Shown in pieces: positions 13,393 through 14,807 of a DNA stretch of 14,807 bases. A program made the translations under genes and the position numbers. Position 1 is the first letter of the stretch. Every line of letters starts with the position of its first letter. The notes under the pieces were generated by a model. That model ran no database searches and had not been told where the DNA came from. It was given only the letters and a program-made list of their open reading frames with translations. Source of the stretch: Bacteriovoracaceae bacterium UBA1511 (GTDB taxonomy: Bacteria > Bdellovibrionota > Bacteriovoracia > Bacteriovoracales > Bacteriovoracaceae); NCBI GenBank assembly GCA_002323535.1, contig DCQT01000039.1:512-15318 (forward strand), read 5' to 3'.

Positions 13393-14807
13393 GCGTATTC
13401 CTTTGTTGTGTGATTTTTTAAAAATTTATTTTTTTCTTTAAACAATCGATCTTTTTTTTCTTTAGGCATTTTATCAAATAATTTGACCATCATGCCCATC
13501 CGAGGATTTTTTTGGAAAAAATCGCGTTTGTTATCAATAAAACTCCAATAAAGCCCATCCATCACATCGCACCAAGGGCCTTTTTTGTAGTTACTCATCT
13601 TTAAGATGTAATTGCTCCCGCAAATATATGGTTTTGTCGCGAAAATCCCGCCATCACTAAATTGCCCCATACCAAAAACATTTGGTCCCATAACCCAATC
13701 ACTACTATCGACAAACATCTCCATAAACCACTTAAAGACCTGCTGAGGATGTATTTCACAAAGAAGCATCATGTTAGATAAAACCATCAGGCGTTCAATA
13801 TGATGAGCATATCCATGTTTATTTATATTTTTAATACTCACATCAACAGGCTCAATCCCTGTTGTTCCATCATACCAGGATTGAGTGAGTCCACGTTTGT
13901 GATTAAAAAAGTTTTTTTCTTGCTGAACGTTGTCAAATTCGTGATAGATACCGCGAATAAACTCTCTCCAACCTATTACTTGTCGAATAAATCCTTCGAA
14001 GGAGTTGAGAGGGATTTCATTTTTTTTAAGGAAAAGATTTAGTTTATGGAGAATCAGCTTGGGAGGGAGGTGTCCTATATTCATTGAGGCGGACAAAAGA
14101 GAGTGGTAATTGAACGCGTGCTCAGAGTGAAGAGCATCTTCATAGTGACCAAAAAACTCAAATCGCTCCTTGAAAAAATTATCAAGAAGCTTTAGCGAAT
14201 CTTTATGAGTCGTTGGGAAAAAGAAGGCATCAGTATTTCCAGGATTTTTAGAAAAATATTTCTCGAGAATTAATTGCACATCATCCTGATTTTTACTCGG
14301 AGAAAACTTTTTGATCTCCGGCGGGGTTAATCCTTTGGGGAGTTTTTTTCTGTTGTCTTCATCAAAACTCCACTTGCCACCAACTGGTTTTCCGTCTCGA
14401 ACGAGAATGTTGTGTTTTCTTCTTTGCCGTTCATAGAAGGTTTTCATAAATGGTCTTTTCACAGAGCCTAAATATTCTTTAAATTCTTCCCTGGTGGTCA
14501 GAAACATAGGGGAGGGAATAACGGTGATTTTTAGTTTTTTCTTTTCTAAAAATGAGGTGAGCTCGCGGTCAAAGAAGTGATCTTCTATTTCAAATATTTT
14601 TACCTCAGTAAATTTATTTTTCTTAAGATAATCATTTAATTTGTCGGTGAAGCTTTTCTTTTTCGTTTTGTCTGTAAAGGGGTCGTAGTTAATCTTGAAT
14701 TTTTCTTTTAATAACTCATCCCTGAAATCTCTCATGGCCGTGAAATAAAACAGTATTTTTTGTTGGTGGTATTTAAAGTGAGAGGCGAGGTCGATGCTTT
14801 CGGCCAT
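13389..14807 (-). CDS. CryPro/FeS-BCP family photolyase-like protein, 5' end beyond the window
   Basis: A flavoprotein of the prokaryotic (6-4) photolyase/cryptochrome group (PhrB of Agrobacterium, CryB of Rhodobacter), using light to repair UV lesions or to signal. The 472 visible codons include the N-terminal SHFKYHQQKILFYFTAMRDF, and QVIGWREFIRG, SWYDGTTGIEPVD, HGYAHHIERLMV, SDWVMGPNVFGMGQFSDGG, KPYICGSNYILKMSNY and GLYWSFI. The methionine at the edge aligns inside the protein: visible numbering plus 30 matches PhrB numbering, so about 30 N-terminal residues lie outside. His335/His336 and Tyr394 correspond to PhrB His365/366 and Tyr424. The [4Fe-4S] ligands Cys350, Cys438 and Cys441 fall on Pro320, Lys408 and Pro411, and Cys413 is near the fourth. 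The cluster is therefore probably absent. The downstream SDR is coupled to it. Confidence 0.9.
   Translation of the reverse strand: MAESIDLASHFKYHQQKILFYFTAMRDFRDELLKEKFKINYDPFTDKTKKKSFTDKLNDYLKKNKFTEVKIFEIEDHFFDRELTSFLEKKKLKITVIPSPMFLTTREEFKEYLGSVKRPFMKTFYERQRRKHNILVRDGKPVGGKWSFDEDNRKKLPKGLTPPEIKKFSPSKNQDDVQLILEKYFSKNPGNTDAFFFPTTHKDSLKLLDNFFKERFEFFGHYEDALHSEHAFNYHSLLSASMNIGHLPPKLILHKLNLFLKKNEIPLNSFEGFIRQVIGWREFIRGIYHEFDNVQQEKNFFNHKRGLTQSWYDGTTGIEPVDVSIKNINKHGYAHHIERLMVLSNMMLLCEIHPQQVFKWFMEMFVDSSDWVMGPNVFGMGQFSDGGIFATKPYICGSNYILKMSNYKKGPWCDVMDGLYWSFIDNKRDFFQKNPRMGMMVKLFDKMPKEKKDRLFKEKNKFLKNHTTKEYA

Noticed and set aside
14805..14807. The terminal ATG as the true start of the photolyase
   Set aside because: The sequence after it aligns to the interior of the N-terminal domain. 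About 30 residues, including the first strand of the alpha/beta domain, are expected upstream of the window edge.

Overview
The window is AT-rich DNA from a Gram-negative bacterium: it carries lipoproteins with short lipobox signal peptides, an outer-membrane barrel candidate ending in Phe, and AGGAG-type ribosome binding sites. The mix of an aerobic leucine-degradation operon, a sigma-28-family factor, many short 'SC' lipoproteins and a CryPro-type photolyase resembles Bdellovibrionota (Bacteriovorax-like). This placement is inferred from gene style and was not tested against a database. No tRNA, rRNA, CRISPR array, insertion sequence or attachment site was seen.

Layout. Positions 1-1199 (-) hold the N-terminal 399 residues of acetyl-CoA synthetase (Acs). 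A 300-base divergent spacer carries a sigma-70-like promoter candidate for acs and a sigma-28-like candidate for the next gene, a FliA/WhiG-family sigma factor (1500-2288, +). From 2420 to 8551 runs a tightly packed plus-strand operon for the lower leucine pathway in the order liuB-liuC-liuD-liuE: methylcrotonyl-CoA carboxylase carboxyltransferase, methylglutaconyl-CoA hydratase, carboxylase alpha chain and HMG-CoA lyase. A divergent crotonase paralogue follows. The alpha chain, normally one polypeptide of about 660 residues, is split into biotin carboxylase and biotin carrier ORFs. The two are in the same frame and separated by one TAA and one further codon. The operon would turn 3-methylcrotonyl-CoA into acetoacetate and acetyl-CoA. 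Acs, on the opposite strand, also makes acetyl-CoA, so the region is centred on acyl-CoA catabolism. Isovaleryl-CoA dehydrogenase (liuA) and a LiuR-type regulator are absent from the window.

Positions 8552-9198 hold two small overlapping lipoprotein genes, the first resembling phage/E. coli Bor. Positions 9291-12642 hold a three-gene envelope module: a secreted helical-repeat protein resembling TatT, an outer-membrane barrel candidate and a larger lipoprotein. It ends at a bidirectional terminator shared with the convergent minus-strand operon.

That minus-strand operon (14807 to 12691) encodes a CryPro/FeS-BCP-family photolyase, whose N-terminus is cut by the window edge, and a short-chain dehydrogenase, coupled through an ATGA overlap. 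Both proteins are atypical. The photolyase seems to have lost the cysteines that hold the [4Fe-4S] cluster in Agrobacterium PhrB. The dehydrogenase lacks the catalytic Tyr of YxxxK. Together with the split carboxylase and the uncharacterised envelope module, these are the most interesting parts of the window.
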